Assembly: GCF_030506365.1 (NCBI RefSeq) | Contig: NZ_CP073092.1 | Coordinates: forward strand, 2,046,001-2,110,000 | DNA length: 64,000 bases | DNA from: Corynebacterium tuberculostearicum | GTDB lineage: Bacteria > Actinomycetota > Actinomycetes > Mycobacteriales > Mycobacteriaceae | Reading direction: 5' to 3' | Shown here: piece by piece, positions 42,760 to 51,557 of the stretch | How the letters are laid out: every line of letters starts with the position of its first letter | How positions within the stretch are numbered: the first letter of the stretch is position 1 | Notes under the pieces: generated by a model | What the model was told of the DNA's origin: nothing | Database searches by the model: none | What the model saw: the letters and a program-made list of their open reading frames with translations, nothing else | Made by a program: the position numbers and the translations under genes

Positions 42760-44154
42760 ATGTTATCGGCTATTTTGATGATTCTGGCCGGCTTCGTAGT
42801 CATTGGCCTCATCATCGTCGCGAACGCATACTTCGTGGCCCAAGAATTTTCCTTTATGTCCGTGGACCGCACGCAGCTGCGGACCCAGGCTGCTGAGGGG
42901 GATAAGACAGCCCAACGCGCGCTGGCTATTACTCAGCAGACCTCCTTCATGCTCTCGGGCGCGCAGCTCGGTATCACGATTACCGGCCTGCTCATCGGCT
43001 ATGTGGCCGAGCCGCTCGTGGGCCAGGGACTGGGTACGTTGCTTGGCGGCGTCGGCGTTCCGTCCGCAGTGTCAGTCACCGTTGGTACCATCGCGGCACT
43101 TTTCATCTCCACGATTGCGACGATGCTGTTTGCGGAGCTCTTCCCCAAGAACTACACCATCGCCGCACCGATGAAGACGGCGCGCTGGCTGGCCGCCTCC
43201 ACGCAGCTTTACCTGCGGATTTTCGGCTGGCTCATCCACTTTTTCGAGTACTCTTCCAATGCCATCCTCAAGGTCTTTGGCATCGAACCGGTAGAAGACG
43301 TGGACTCCTCCGCCACCGCCGATGACCTGGAATCCATCGTGGACTCCTCCCATGAGGCCGGCGATCTGGATGAAAATACCTACATGGTGCTCGACCGCCT
43401 GCTGGACTTCCCCGAACACGATGTTGAGCACGCCATGATTCCGCGCTCCCGCGTGGACGTCATTGACCCCGACACCACCCTCGGTGAGGTCCGCGAGATG
43501 ATGTCTACCGACCACACGCGCTACCCCGTCATTGATGACGACCACAACCCGGTGGGTGTGGTGCATCTTATCGACGTCCTGGGAAGCGACCTGCCCGCCG
43601 CCACCAAGGCCACCAGCATCATGCAGGAGGCCGTCGTGGTCCCTGAGTTGATGCCGCTGCCGGATGTGGTGGAAGAGCTGCGCGATAGCGACCAGAAGAT
43701 GGCGTGCGTGATCGATGAGTACGGCGGCTTCGTGGGCATCGTGACCATGGAGGACTTGGCCGAGGAAATCTTGGGCGATGTCACCGATGAGCACGATATC
43801 GAAGAAACCGAGGAAATCACCGAGCAGGACGAATCCCACTGGTTGGTCGACGGCGATACGCCGATTGATGAGATTGAGCGCGCCATCGGCCACGACCTGC
43901 CCGAGGGCGACTTTGAGACTGTTGCCGGCCTCGTCATTGCCCACTCCGGTGCGCTGCCTGAGGTAGGCGAGGAACACACCATCCAGCTCGAGGCCGAGCC
44001 CGATGACTGGGTGGACCACGATGAAGCACCCGTCCGCTCCCTCCGCCTGCGCGTGCAAGAGGTGGATCGCCACGTACCGTCCGTGCTCGCCATCGAGTTG
44101 GTGGAGGATTACTCCGACCACTCCGATGATGCCGATAAGAAGGAGGATGCATAA
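42760..44154 (+). CDS. CNNM/CorC-family membrane protein (first of two)
   Basis: The 464-residue protein has the DUF21/CNNM transmembrane domain (about 1-190, with FLSGAQLGITITGLLIGYVA-like helix pattern), a tandem CBS pair (about 215-335, DVIDPDTTLGEVREMMS and ACVIDEYGGFVGIVTMEDL), and a C-terminal CorC/HlyC domain (about 350-435). Family members move or sense Mg2+ (or Co2+). Translation may be gated by the leader hairpin. The next gene is a paralogue in the same operon, so the active unit may be a heterodimer. Confidence 0.9.
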   Translation: MLSAILMILAGFVVIGLIIVANAYFVAQEFSFMSVDRTQLRTQAAEGDKTAQRALAITQQTSFMLSGAQLGITITGLLIGYVAEPLVGQGLGTLLGGVGVPSAVSVTVGTIAALFISTIATMLFAELFPKNYTIAAPMKTARWLAASTQLYLRIFGWLIHFFEYSSNAILKVFGIEPVEDVDSSATADDLESIVDSSHEAGDLDENTYMVLDRLLDFPEHDVEHAMIPRSRVDVIDPDTTLGEVREMMSTDHTRYPVIDDDHNPVGVVHLIDVLGSDLPAATKATSIMQEAVVVPELMPLPDVVEELRDSDQKMACVIDEYGGFVGIVTMEDLAEEILGDVTDEHDIEETEEITEQDESHWLVDGDTPIDEIERAIGHDLPEGDFETVAGLVIAHSGALPEVGEEHTIQLEAEPDDWVDHDEAPVRSLRLRVQEVDRHVPSVLAIELVEDYSDHSDDADKKEDA

Positions 44155-45212
44155 TGACCGAATCGTGGTGGTTTAACCTCCTCGTTACCCTCCTTATCAT
44201 CGCCGCTTCCGGCTTCTTTGTGATTATCGAGTTCTCCTTGATGGGCGCTCGCCGCAACCGTTTGGAAGAGGATGCGGAAAACTCCCGCACCGCCCGCGCC
44301 GGCCTGCGCTCGCTCAATGAGCTGACCATCATGCTCGCCGGCGCGCAGCTGGGCATTACCGCCGCCACCTTCGTCCTCGGTGCTGTAACCAAGCCCTGGG
44401 TGCACCACCTGCTCATGGCGCCGCTGGAGGCCGCCGGCCTGCCGCTGGGCATTGCCGACGTCGTCAGCTTCCTCCTCGCCCTCTTCATCGTCACCTTCCT
44501 CCACCTCGTACTCGGTGAGATGGCGCCGAAGTCTTGGGCCATTACCCACCCGGAGACCGCCCTGCAGTTCATCGCGGTCCCCGCACGTGGCTTCGTGTGG
44601 ATCTTCCGCCCGCTGCTGAAGTGGATCAACGTCATGGCCAACAAAATGGTGTCCCTGGCTGGCGAAGAACCCGTCGACCGCGCCGGTGCGGCCGGCTACG
44701 ACGCTGAGACTCTGCGCACCTTGGTCGAGCACTCCCGCGAGACCGGTGCTCTGGATGATGAGTCTGCCAACCAGATTTCTGATGTCATCGAGTTGGAAAA
44801 CTCCACCGTGGGCGCCATGGCCCGCGAGCACGGCTCGGAGGTAGTGCCCCTGCCTTCCGACGCCACCGTGGAGGACCTCCAAGACCTCGTCGTACGCAAG
44901 AACATCATGCGCGTGCTGGTCTTCCCCAAGGACTCCCGAGTCCCCCGCGTGGTCCACGTGCGCGATACCTTGCTGGCAGAACCAGAAACCCCGGTTCTCG
45001 AGTTCTCCCGCCCTGCCCTGTCCGTGTCTTCTTCCACCACCGTGCAAAAGACTCTGGACCACATGCGCGCTCGCAACGAGCAGCTCGTCATGGTGGGCAA
45101 GGCTGATAAGGACAACGCCGTGTGGATCCTCACTTGGGACGACATTATGGGCCAACTATGGCCGCAGATTACCGAGCAGCTAGACAAGGTCACCCCTCCC
45201 CCGGCCGTCTAG
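44154..45212 (+). CDS. CNNM/CorC-family membrane protein (second of two)
   Basis: The 352-residue paralogue starts within the stop of the first gene (TAATG). It has the DUF21 membrane domain (about 1-190, ELTIMLAGAQLGITAATFVL) and a CBS pair (about 210-340), but lacks the C-terminal CorC/HlyC domain. A shorter partner of this kind beside a full-length one is frequent in actinobacteria. Ion specificity is not known; Mg2+ is the usual guess. Confidence 0.9.
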   Translation: MTESWWFNLLVTLLIIAASGFFVIIEFSLMGARRNRLEEDAENSRTARAGLRSLNELTIMLAGAQLGITAATFVLGAVTKPWVHHLLMAPLEAAGLPLGIADVVSFLLALFIVTFLHLVLGEMAPKSWAITHPETALQFIAVPARGFVWIFRPLLKWINVMANKMVSLAGEEPVDRAGAAGYDAETLRTLVEHSRETGALDDESANQISDVIELENSTVGAMAREHGSEVVPLPSDATVEDLQDLVVRKNIMRVLVFPKDSRVPRVVHVRDTLLAEPETPVLEFSRPALSVSSSTTVQKTLDHMRARNEQLVMVGKADKDNAVWILTWDDIMGQLWPQITEQLDKVTPPPAV

Positions 45213-45227
45213 TTCTCGCCGCGTCCT

Positions 45228-45278
45228 CGCCCGCGCCCGCGCCCGCTTCATTGCGGCCGGCGCGGGCGTTGCCGTTTT
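45228..45278 (+). terminator. Probable terminator of the CNNM operon
   Basis: CGCCCGCGCC (45228-45237) and GGCGCGGGCG (45259-45268) form a 10-bp stem; TTGCCGTTTT follows. Repeated GCGCCC units allow other registers. Confidence 0.45.
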
Positions 45279-45310
45279 CGCACCCGCGCGCAAGGGACGT
45301 TGCTCCCGAC

Positions 45311-45385
45311 TGTGGATAACTGCGGCTGCGACTTTCCCAACCGCCACTTCGCTCACTCGCCTTTCCCGCGGCCTTGTTATCCACA
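45311..45385. promoter_or_regulatory. Two perfect DnaA boxes in opposite orientation
   Basis: TTATCCACA occurs on the minus strand at 45311-45319 and on the plus strand at 45377-45385. Both match the canonical 9-mer exactly, 57 bp apart in an intergenic region. They could titrate DnaA or regulate the next gene. Confidence 0.55.
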
Positions 45386-45439
45386 GGCCCGGCCGCCACC
45401 TCCTCGCGCCGGCCGACGGCGTGCCCTTTTCTAGGAGGC

Positions 45440-46312
45440 ATGACACCACCACTGACCAATATCGACTCCATCCGCACCAACCACCCCACCTTTTGGACCG
45501 ACCTGAAAAACGGCACCTACCTCAAACTCGCACCGCGCATCGCAGTCCGGCGCGATCACTACCACTGCCTCGACTTCCCCTCCCAGCTGCGCCTGCGCGC
45601 CATCGCCGCCGCCCGCAGCGCCTATACCGCGGTGCTCATCTCCAAGTCCGCCGCCCGAGTGCACGGGCTGTGGGTCATCGCCACGGCCGAGGAAAAGATC
45701 GAAATGGCCCTTCCCACCAATACGCTTCCCCACAAGGACCGCCGCCATCCCGAGCGCATCTACCGCAAAGCTTTACTCCCTGAGCCCGTCCTTGTGGACG
45801 GCACCCGCTGCGTTTCCAAGGCCCGCGCGGTTATCGACGTCGCCCGCTACCACGGCTTCACCGACGGCCTCATCGCCGCCGACTCGGCTTTGCGTTCTGG
45901 CCTCAGCCGGGAAGACCTCAAGGAAGAGTTCGCCCGCATGGGCCGGGTGCGCAATAGCCGCATCGTCCGCTCCGTAATCCACCACGCCTCTTCCCTTTCC
46001 CGCTCTCCCTACGAGTCTTTCGCCCGCGCCCTCCTCATTGAGGCCGATTTCCCCTGGCCCATGTTCTTCGAGGCGCCCTTCACCGCGCTGCCTGGCATCA
46101 CGACCGCCCTATGCATCAACAGCGCCTACCTCATCGACATCATCCCCGCGAAGGCACTTCGCCATCAGCATGAGCGCCACCGACGTCTGCGCGAGGCTGG
46201 CTTCACCGTCCTCTGCTATACCCCGCGACAGCTCATCGACCGCCCCACTCGTTTCCTAACCGACCTCATTTCCACCATCTCCGCCAGACAAAAAGCCGCC
46301 CGTTCTGCCTAA
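45440..46312 (+). CDS. AbiEi-like / DUF559-like protein
   Basis: The 290-residue protein has an N-terminal region resembling the AbiEi antitoxin-type winged helix seen in many actinobacterial proteins (AAARSAYTAVLISKSAARVH). Its C-terminal domain resembles the DUF559/Vsr-like nuclease fold (YLIDIIPAKALRHQHERHRR, then LREAGFTVLCYTPRQL). In the canonical nuclease the motif is D...E/K with conserved Arg; the corresponding residues here are uncertain. No toxin partner lies nearby, so a toxin-antitoxin role is unsupported. AGGAGG ends only 1 nt before the ATG, unusually close. It is bordered by two DnaA boxes and by a long hairpin. Confidence 0.7.
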   Translation: MTPPLTNIDSIRTNHPTFWTDLKNGTYLKLAPRIAVRRDHYHCLDFPSQLRLRAIAAARSAYTAVLISKSAARVHGLWVIATAEEKIEMALPTNTLPHKDRRHPERIYRKALLPEPVLVDGTRCVSKARAVIDVARYHGFTDGLIAADSALRSGLSREDLKEEFARMGRVRNSRIVRSVIHHASSLSRSPYESFARALLIEADFPWPMFFEAPFTALPGITTALCINSAYLIDIIPAKALRHQHERHRRLREAGFTVLCYTPRQLIDRPTRFLTDLISTISARQKAARSA

Positions 46313-46348
46313 GTCCACGCTTCCTGCCTCCCGCCATCCTCTACCCCG

Positions 46349-46416
46349 CCGCCCTTCGCGCTCACCAGCGGTGCTTTCGCCGCGGAGTCGGCTGCGCCGG
46401 TGAGCGCGAAGGGCGG
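46349..46416. repeat. Long perfect inverted repeat with 18-bp arms
   Basis: The left arm 46349-46366 (CCGCCCTTCGCGCTCACC) and the right arm 46399-46416 are exact reverse complements, separated by 32 nt that can fold internally. There is no T tail, so it is not a classic terminator. It lies between convergent genes. Confidence 0.8.
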
Positions 46417-46472
46417 GTAATGGCGAATGCCTTGCAAGAGAACCCACCGAGACTTCGCCCGCAATAAGAAAA

Positions 46473-46502
46473 AGCCTCCGCGAGCGCATGCTCGCGGAGG
46501 CT
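46473..46502 (-). terminator. Terminator of the collagen-like gene
   Basis: A perfect 13-bp stem (AGCCTCCGCGAGC with GCTCGCGGAGGCT) around GCAT; on the minus strand it is followed by TTTTTCTTATT. Confidence 0.9.
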
Positions 46503-46537
46503 CTACTACTTCCAGCTAATGCCTCAACAGGAAGGTC

Positions 46538-48361
46538 TTACTGGTTGATGCGCCATGGGACGCTGTTCTTCGGCAGCATGCCGTGGGTGTAGAGGTAGTC
46601 AATGGTGGACAGGATGCCCAGCACCGTGCCGCCGCCTACGAGCGCAGCCAGGAAGGAGAACCCTGCGACGGAAGACATGTCTGCGTCCTTGCCGTCCTTA
46701 CCGTTGATGCCATCGCGGCCGTCACGTCCGTCGCGACCGTCTCGGCCATCACGTCCGTCTCGGCCATCTTCGCCGTCGCGGCCGTCCTTACCGTCTTGGC
46801 CATCTTCGCCGTCGCGACCGTCTCGGCCATCACGTCCGTCTCGGCCATCTTCGCCGTCGCGGCCGTCCTTACCGTCTTGGCCATCTTCGCCGTCGCGACC
46901 ATCGCGTCCATCGCGGCCGTTCTCGCCATCCTTACCGTCACGACCGTCACGGCCATCGCGACCGTCGCGGCCATCCTGGCCATCCTTACCGTCTACGCCA
47001 TCCTGGCCGTCCTTACCGTCCTGGCCGTCTTTGCCCGGAACAACCGCAGCTTCGGTAGTGGAAGGTTCGGTGGATTCCTCAGAGGTCGGCTCTTCAGCGG
47101 AAGTTTCTTCTGCGGAGGTCGGCTCTTCGGTGGCCGTTTCTTCAGCGGAGGTCGGCTCTTCAGCGGAAGTTTCTTCTGCGGAGGTCGGCTCTTCGGTGGC
47201 CGTTTCTTCAGCGGAGGTCTCCTCGATGGAGGTCTCCTCGGTGGAGGTCTCTTCTGCGGACTCGGATGGAGTGGTCTCCTCAGAGGTAGCATCCTCAGAA
47301 GCCGGAGCCTCGGAAGTGGTCTCCTCAGAAGAAGGCTCCTCGGAAGGGTTCTCCTCGGCAGGCTGGTCCTTGGTCTTCTTGCCGTTGAGCATATCGGAGC
47401 ACAGCTGGCCAGCGGGGGCGTTCACGGCTGCAAGATCGGAGGCTGCGGTGGAGATGTTATTCAGGGAGTCTTCGATGCTCTTCTGCTGGTCCTTGCTCAG
47501 CTTCAGGTCGCCAGCAACGCCGGCACCAGGAACCAGGCCAGCGATGGTAACTGCTGCATTGAAGAGCTTCAGGATTACCGTGGTGCCCTTGCCAAAGGCG
47601 CCGTCGGCGAACTTGAGCAGGCCGGAGACGGTCTTCTTAGCACCATCCGGGTTGTTCATATCAACGTCGGCATCGGCGTTATCGATACGGCCGATGGCCA
47701 TGCCCTGGGCGCGGGAGAGATCCCAGGTCACGGTCTTGTCCTTCTCGCCTTCCTTGACCAGCTTGGCAATGCCGTCCCAGGTCTTGCCGGAAATCTTGTC
47801 AATGAAATCGGCCGGAACCAAGTCACCGACTACCGGGATGACTTCCCAGACGGTCTTGAGGATCTTTTCGCCACCATCGTAGAAGGCCTTAGCCAAGGCA
47901 AGCTTGAGGTCAAGCATGTTGCCTTCCTTGTCAGGGGCATCAGTTACCTCACAGACGAGCTTGTCCTTCTTCTCATCCTTGACCACCTTGACATTGACGT
48001 CGCCGTTGGAGGCCTCGGTCTGTGCGAGTTCCTCGAGGGTGGTCGGCTTTGCAGACTCCTCAGAAACCGGAGCCTCGGCGGTCTCCTCCGCGCCGTCTAC
48101 GGCGTACGGGGTGATGGACTCGACGGCGTCTTCTTCCGCGTCGAGTTCTTCCATCGCCTTATCGCCGGCGTTGTTTTCCTCCAGCAGGTTGCCGTCTTCA
48201 TCGAATTCGATGCCGTTGAGGCTTACGGTATCGTCGGTGGTCTTTTCCTCGACGAAGGTGGTGTCGTCGGCGGCGACGGCGCTGGGTACGACGGTAATGG
48301 AAGAGAAGGTGGCTACGGCCACTGCGCTGGCAATAAGGCGAGAAGTTCGGCGTGCGCCCAT
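46538..48361 (-). CDS. Collagen-like repeat surface protein
   Basis: The 607-residue protein has a signal peptide (1-31), an N-terminal domain (about 32-330) with DGGEKILKTVWEVIPVVGDL in its middle, and a Glu/Thr/Ser-rich stalk (about 335-440). The next block is 39 consecutive Gly-X-Asp/Asn triplets (about 443-559; mostly GRD, GKD, GED, GQD). It ends in a hydrophobic segment (SFLAALVGGGTVLGILSTI) plus a short tail. There is no LPXTG signal, so it is likely membrane-anchored. Collagen-like triplets with charged X and Y residues can form triple helices. The DNA carries exact tandem repeats (81-bp and 66-bp units). It is probably an exposed, length-variable adhesin-like protein; binding partner unknown. 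Confidence 0.85.
   Translation of the reverse strand: MGARRTSRLIASAVAVATFSSITVVPSAVAADDTTFVEEKTTDDTVSLNGIEFDEDGNLLEENNAGDKAMEELDAEEDAVESITPYAVDGAEETAEAPVSEESAKPTTLEELAQTEASNGDVNVKVVKDEKKDKLVCEVTDAPDKEGNMLDLKLALAKAFYDGGEKILKTVWEVIPVVGDLVPADFIDKISGKTWDGIAKLVKEGEKDKTVTWDLSRAQGMAIGRIDNADADVDMNNPDGAKKTVSGLLKFADGAFGKGTTVILKLFNAAVTIAGLVPGAGVAGDLKLSKDQQKSIEDSLNNISTAASDLAAVNAPAGQLCSDMLNGKKTKDQPAEENPSEEPSSEETTSEAPASEDATSEETTPSESAEETSTEETSIEETSAEETATEEPTSAEETSAEEPTSAEETATEEPTSAEETSAEEPTSEESTEPSTTEAAVVPGKDGQDGKDGQDGVDGKDGQDGRDGRDGRDGRDGKDGENGRDGRDGRDGEDGQDGKDGRDGEDGRDGRDGRDGRDGEDGQDGKDGRDGEDGRDGRDGRDGRDGRDGRDGINGKDGKDADMSSVAGFSFLAALVGGGTVLGILSTIDYLYTHGMLPKNSVPWRINQ
46729..46899. repeat. 81-bp tandem repeat within the Gly-X-Asp block
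   Basis: A unit of 81 bp (27 residues, nine triplets) is repeated just over two times; for instance CTCGGCCATC at 46741 recurs at 46822 with the same following sequence. The unit length is a multiple of nine, so expansion or loss keeps the triplet frame. Confidence 0.85.
47085..47216. repeat. 66-bp tandem repeat within the Glu/Thr/Ser stalk
   Basis: GTCGGCTCTTCAGCGG at 47085 recurs at 47151; the 66-bp unit encodes 22 residues of EEPTSAEET type. It would let the stalk vary in length without a frameshift. Confidence 0.85.
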
Positions 48362-48636
48362 GGATTGACTCCCTGTAGGTGTGGTTAAAGAATGAAATTG
48401 CGCGCGCCGCGTGTGGATGGTGCTAGGTCACGGCGTTCGCATGGACGGGGAATACCCTACAGCGCGTTAAGAGTATTTTCTACTTAAATTTTAAGGTTGA
48501 CCCAGCAACAATACCGCTGGGCACAGCACCCAAGCCACTGAACAGGCATAACAGAAATTGTATGAAACGGCCGTTAACCTAAAATTTCCCTAAATGCTTC
48601 CCCGAATTGGGGCACCCTAGCGGAGAAAACTTCAAC
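48362..48636. other. Upstream region of the collagen-like gene
   Basis: This A+T-richer stretch must hold the leftward promoter of the collagen-like gene. The clearest element is a short palindrome CTTAAA-T-TTTAAG at 48483-48495. I see no convincing gene. Confidence 0.4.
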
Positions 48637-48665
48637 GGCCACCGAGAGAGGGAATCTCGGTGGCC
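48637..48665 (-). terminator. Terminator after the unknown gene at 48706
   Basis: A perfect 11-bp stem GGCCACCGAGA / TCTCGGTGGCC with a 7-nt loop; on the minus strand GTTGAAGTTTTC follows. Confidence 0.7.
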
Positions 48666-48705
48666 GTGAACATCCCCTTGCGTGAAACAAGGAAGGCTAT
48701 GTGAT

Positions 48706-49386
48706 TTATGCAGTTGTAGCCCGGCGGGCCGCCTCGCGCTTGGCGCGGACCTTTTCCACCACCGCGGCAACGCGAGCGCGCTCTTCTAAGAACTGCGGTG
48801 GGTTATGCCCGCGCATTGTCCGGACATAGGCCGGGTGGGTATCAAGCACCGTGTGCTTCCACGCTTGGACCGCAATGAGGGCGGACTCGCCAGTGCGCTT
48901 GTACAAGTGCGGCAGCGAAACCATGTCGAGGTTGCGGGCCACGGCGTCGGTTTGCGCGAGCACGTACTCGACTACCTCGCGGAGGTAATCCGCCACGGCC
49001 TGGGTGCGAGAGCGCAGGGACTCGGCCAACTCGTGCACCACGATGGGCTTGGAGATGGGGAATCGCTCATCCAATAGGCGCGGGGTAAGTTGTTCCGGTT
49101 CTTCCACGTCGTTCACGCCAGAAGAAGCGGCGGAAATGGTGCCGGAGCGTACGCCAGAGACCAGGGCTTGACGCAGGCCCATCAGCTCGCCTACACAACG
49201 GCCGGAGTCAACGCGGGCGTCTTCGACGATATCGCCCAGTTCAGCTAGGCAATCCATGCACAGCTCTTCGTCCCAATCCTCGATGGCTTCAATGAGGTGC
49301 TCGAGATATTCTGCGACTTCGTCGCCGATATTGTAAATCTCTTGCGTAAGCTCGCGGTGGCGCAGCTCGGCGGCGATTTTGTGCAT
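48706..49386 (-). CDS. Unknown helical cytoplasmic protein
   Basis: I do not recognise this 226-residue protein. It is almost entirely alpha-helical with acidic N-terminal helices (IGDEVAEYLEHLIEAIEDWD), a middle linker with EEPEQLTPRLLDERF, and a basic C-terminal helix (RARVAAVVEKVRAKREAARR). It has no signal or membrane segment. A longer start at 49461 would place the palindrome at 49423-49439 inside the coding region, so the ATG at 49386 is preferred. Single-gene unit between the palindrome and a terminator. Confidence 0.65.
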   Translation of the reverse strand: MHKIAAELRHRELTQEIYNIGDEVAEYLEHLIEAIEDWDEELCMDCLAELGDIVEDARVDSGRCVGELMGLRQALVSGVRSGTISAASSGVNDVEEPEQLTPRLLDERFPISKPIVVHELAESLRSRTQAVADYLREVVEYVLAQTDAVARNLDMVSLPHLYKRTGESALIAVQAWKHTVLDTHPAYVRTMRGHNPPQFLEERARVAAVVEKVRAKREAARRATTA

Positions 49387-49422
49387 TGGCTTCGAGCCAC
49401 TCCCTTCCACGGTCCCATTTCT

Positions 49423-49439
49423 AACCTCTAGTAGAGGTT
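49423..49439. promoter_or_regulatory. 17-bp perfect palindrome upstream of the unknown gene
   Basis: AACCTCTA-G-TAGAGGTT is perfect over 8+1+8 bp and sits 37 bp before the chosen start. Its position fits an operator near the promoter. Confidence 0.55.
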
Positions 49440-49639
49440 GAGGTTTGCTGTAACGCCTCACGACTTTATGCGAGATCCGCCGCCGCGAGCGCGCGACACT
49501 CCGAAGCCATTCACAGGTTTATGGCAGGTTGGTCCGCACTGGGGTGAGGATGGTGGGGTGAGCTGCAGAAGGGGGCGTCGGCAAGCAGGGCAAAAAGAAA
49601 CACCCGAGGAAATTCCCTCGGGTGTACCCGTCGCGCAGA

Positions 49640-51472
49640 CTAGCGCTTGTACAGGTGCTCGATGGCTGCGGCGTAGCGCTGCGAAACCACGTTGCGCTTG
49701 ACCTTCATGGTGGGGGTCAGCTCGTTTTCTTCCTCGGTAAGGTCAGATTCGAGGATGTAAAACTTCTTGATGCCCTCCGCATGGGAGACGGTGGCATTGA
49801 CCTGGTTGATGGCATCCTGCAGCTCCGCGCGCAGGGTCGGATCGGTAGCCAGCTCGCGCATGGAGCGATTCTCCGGAATGTTGTGGTCCAGCTTCCAGCG
49901 CTTCAAAATATCCGGATCCAGGGTCAGCAGCACGCCGACGAAGGGCTTGCCATCGCCTACCACCATGGCCTGAGAGATAAGCGGGTGCCCGCGCAAGATA
50001 TCCTCCATCGGGCCGGGCGAGACATTCTTGCCGCCGGCCGTGACAATGAGGTCCTTCTTGCGGCCGGTGATAACGAGCTTGCCGTCCTCATCAATCTCAC
50101 CCAAGTCGCCGGTGTTGTACCAGCCATCCTCGAGGGCCTCGGCCGTGGCTTCCGGATTATTCCAGTAACCGTGGAAGACGATATCGCCCTTGATGCAGAT
50201 TTCGCCTTCCTCGTTGATGCGGAAGGTCACGCCACCCATCGGCGGTCCAACGGTGCCGATGGACTGATCCACAAAGTCCACCGCGGCCGCGGCGGCGACC
50301 TCGGTCAGGCCATAGCCCTCATAGACCGGGATGCCGATGCCGCGGTACCAGTGCAGCAGGTCATGGCCCATGGCCGAGCCACCGGTAATGCAGTAGTTCA
50401 CGTTGCCGCCCACGCCCTTGCGGATGGTGGAGTACACCAGCTTGTCAAAGACCTTGTGCTTGGCCTTCAGCAGGCGGTCCGGGCCCTCCGGCTTATCCAA
50501 AGCCTTGGAGTACTCGATGGCTACCTTCTCGGACTGCTCAAAAAGCAGGGTCTTAATACCGGAATCGGCCGCCTTAGCGGCAGCAGAGTTGCGCACCTTT
50601 TCAAAGACGCGCGGCACGCCCAAGATGACATTCGGGCGGGAGCGGGCGAATTCGATGTTGATGGTGGAAAAATCCGACCAGTGATTCTGGGAGGCGCCGC
50701 GCAGGGCCACCGCAATGGATACCGCGCGGGCAAAGACGTGGGCCAGCGGCAGGAAGGTCAGGGTATGGCTGCCCGGCACGGCGAAGATGCCGATGGGGTT
50801 GGTGCACAAGCCACGGGTCTGGGCCAGCCAATTGCGGTGGGTCAGGATGCAGCCCTTGGGGCGGCCGGTGGTGCCCGAGGTATACACCAGGGAGGCCAGG
50901 TCATCGGTGGAGGTGGCCTTGATGCGGGCGTAGACCTCGTCGGCCGCCACGCCGCGGCCCTCGAACTTCAAGGTATCGATGGCAGAGGAGTTAATTTCCA
51001 GCACGCGGCGCAGCTGCGATGGGGAGCCCTTGAGGTTCGGCTCGCCGTCTTCTTGCAGCACCAGGTTTTCTACCAGCTCGGAGTGCTCGCGGGTTTCCGT
51101 GATAGCGAGCACGGCGCCGGAGTCCTCAATGATCCAACGCACCTGGGAGGCGGACGAGGACGGGTAGACCGGCACGGAGGCGGCACCGGCGGCCCAGATG
51201 GCAAAGTCCAGCAGGGACCACTCATAGCGGGTGGCAGAGATGAGGGCGACGCGGTCCCCCTGCTGCACGCCCAGGGCGATAAGTCCCTGGGCTACTTCAA
51301 AGACCTCATCGATGAATTCTTTGCCCGTGACGTTGACCCACTCGTAGTTAGCCGGGCGGGTGAACATGACGCCGTGAGGGCGTTTCTTCGCGGTATCCAT
51401 CAGGGCGGTCAGGCAGGTTTCGCCCGGCTCGATAGTAAATTGCGCCGGGGTATGCACTTCTTGCAGGGTCAC
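49640..51472 (-). CDS. Long-chain fatty-acid-CoA ligase (FadD15-type)
   Basis: It activates fatty acids as acyl-AMP and then acyl-CoA. The 610-residue protein has the AMP-binding motif YTSGTTGRPKGC, EGYGLTEVAAAAA and the hinge TGRKKDLIVTAGGKNV. The start GTG at 51472 (VTLQEVHTPAQF) has AAAGGA about 7 nt upstream. Lipophilic corynebacteria depend on imported fatty acids, which gives such enzymes a central role in this group. Exact chain length is unknown. Confidence 0.92.
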   Translation of the reverse strand: MTLQEVHTPAQFTIEPGETCLTALMDTAKKRPHGVMFTRPANYEWVNVTGKEFIDEVFEVAQGLIALGVQQGDRVALISATRYEWSLLDFAIWAAGAASVPVYPSSSASQVRWIIEDSGAVLAITETREHSELVENLVLQEDGEPNLKGSPSQLRRVLEINSSAIDTLKFEGRGVAADEVYARIKATSTDDLASLVYTSGTTGRPKGCILTHRNWLAQTRGLCTNPIGIFAVPGSHTLTFLPLAHVFARAVSIAVALRGASQNHWSDFSTINIEFARSRPNVILGVPRVFEKVRNSAAAKAADSGIKTLLFEQSEKVAIEYSKALDKPEGPDRLLKAKHKVFDKLVYSTIRKGVGGNVNYCITGGSAMGHDLLHWYRGIGIPVYEGYGLTEVAAAAAVDFVDQSIGTVGPPMGGVTFRINEEGEICIKGDIVFHGYWNNPEATAEALEDGWYNTGDLGEIDEDGKLVITGRKKDLIVTAGGKNVSPGPMEDILRGHPLISQAMVVGDGKPFVGVLLTLDPDILKRWKLDHNIPENRSMRELATDPTLRAELQDAINQVNATVSHAEGIKKFYILESDLTEEENELTPTMKVKRNVVSQRYAAAIEHLYKR

Positions 51473-51557
51473 GCGGTGTCCTTTCGAACAGCTAATTATT
51501 AATCTCCGCCTACTGTACCAATCAGTTCCCCAGCAGGCGCGTTGTCCCCGTGGCACA

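Noticed and set aside
46685..47035. Regularly repeated DNA that at first looks like a CRISPR array
   Set aside because: The repeats are codon-phased Gly-X-Asp triplets without unique spacers.
46583..48388. A very long plus-strand frame opposite the collagen-like gene
   Set aside because: It is the antisense shadow of the repeat-rich gene, which has a signal peptide, its own terminator and a clear domain order.
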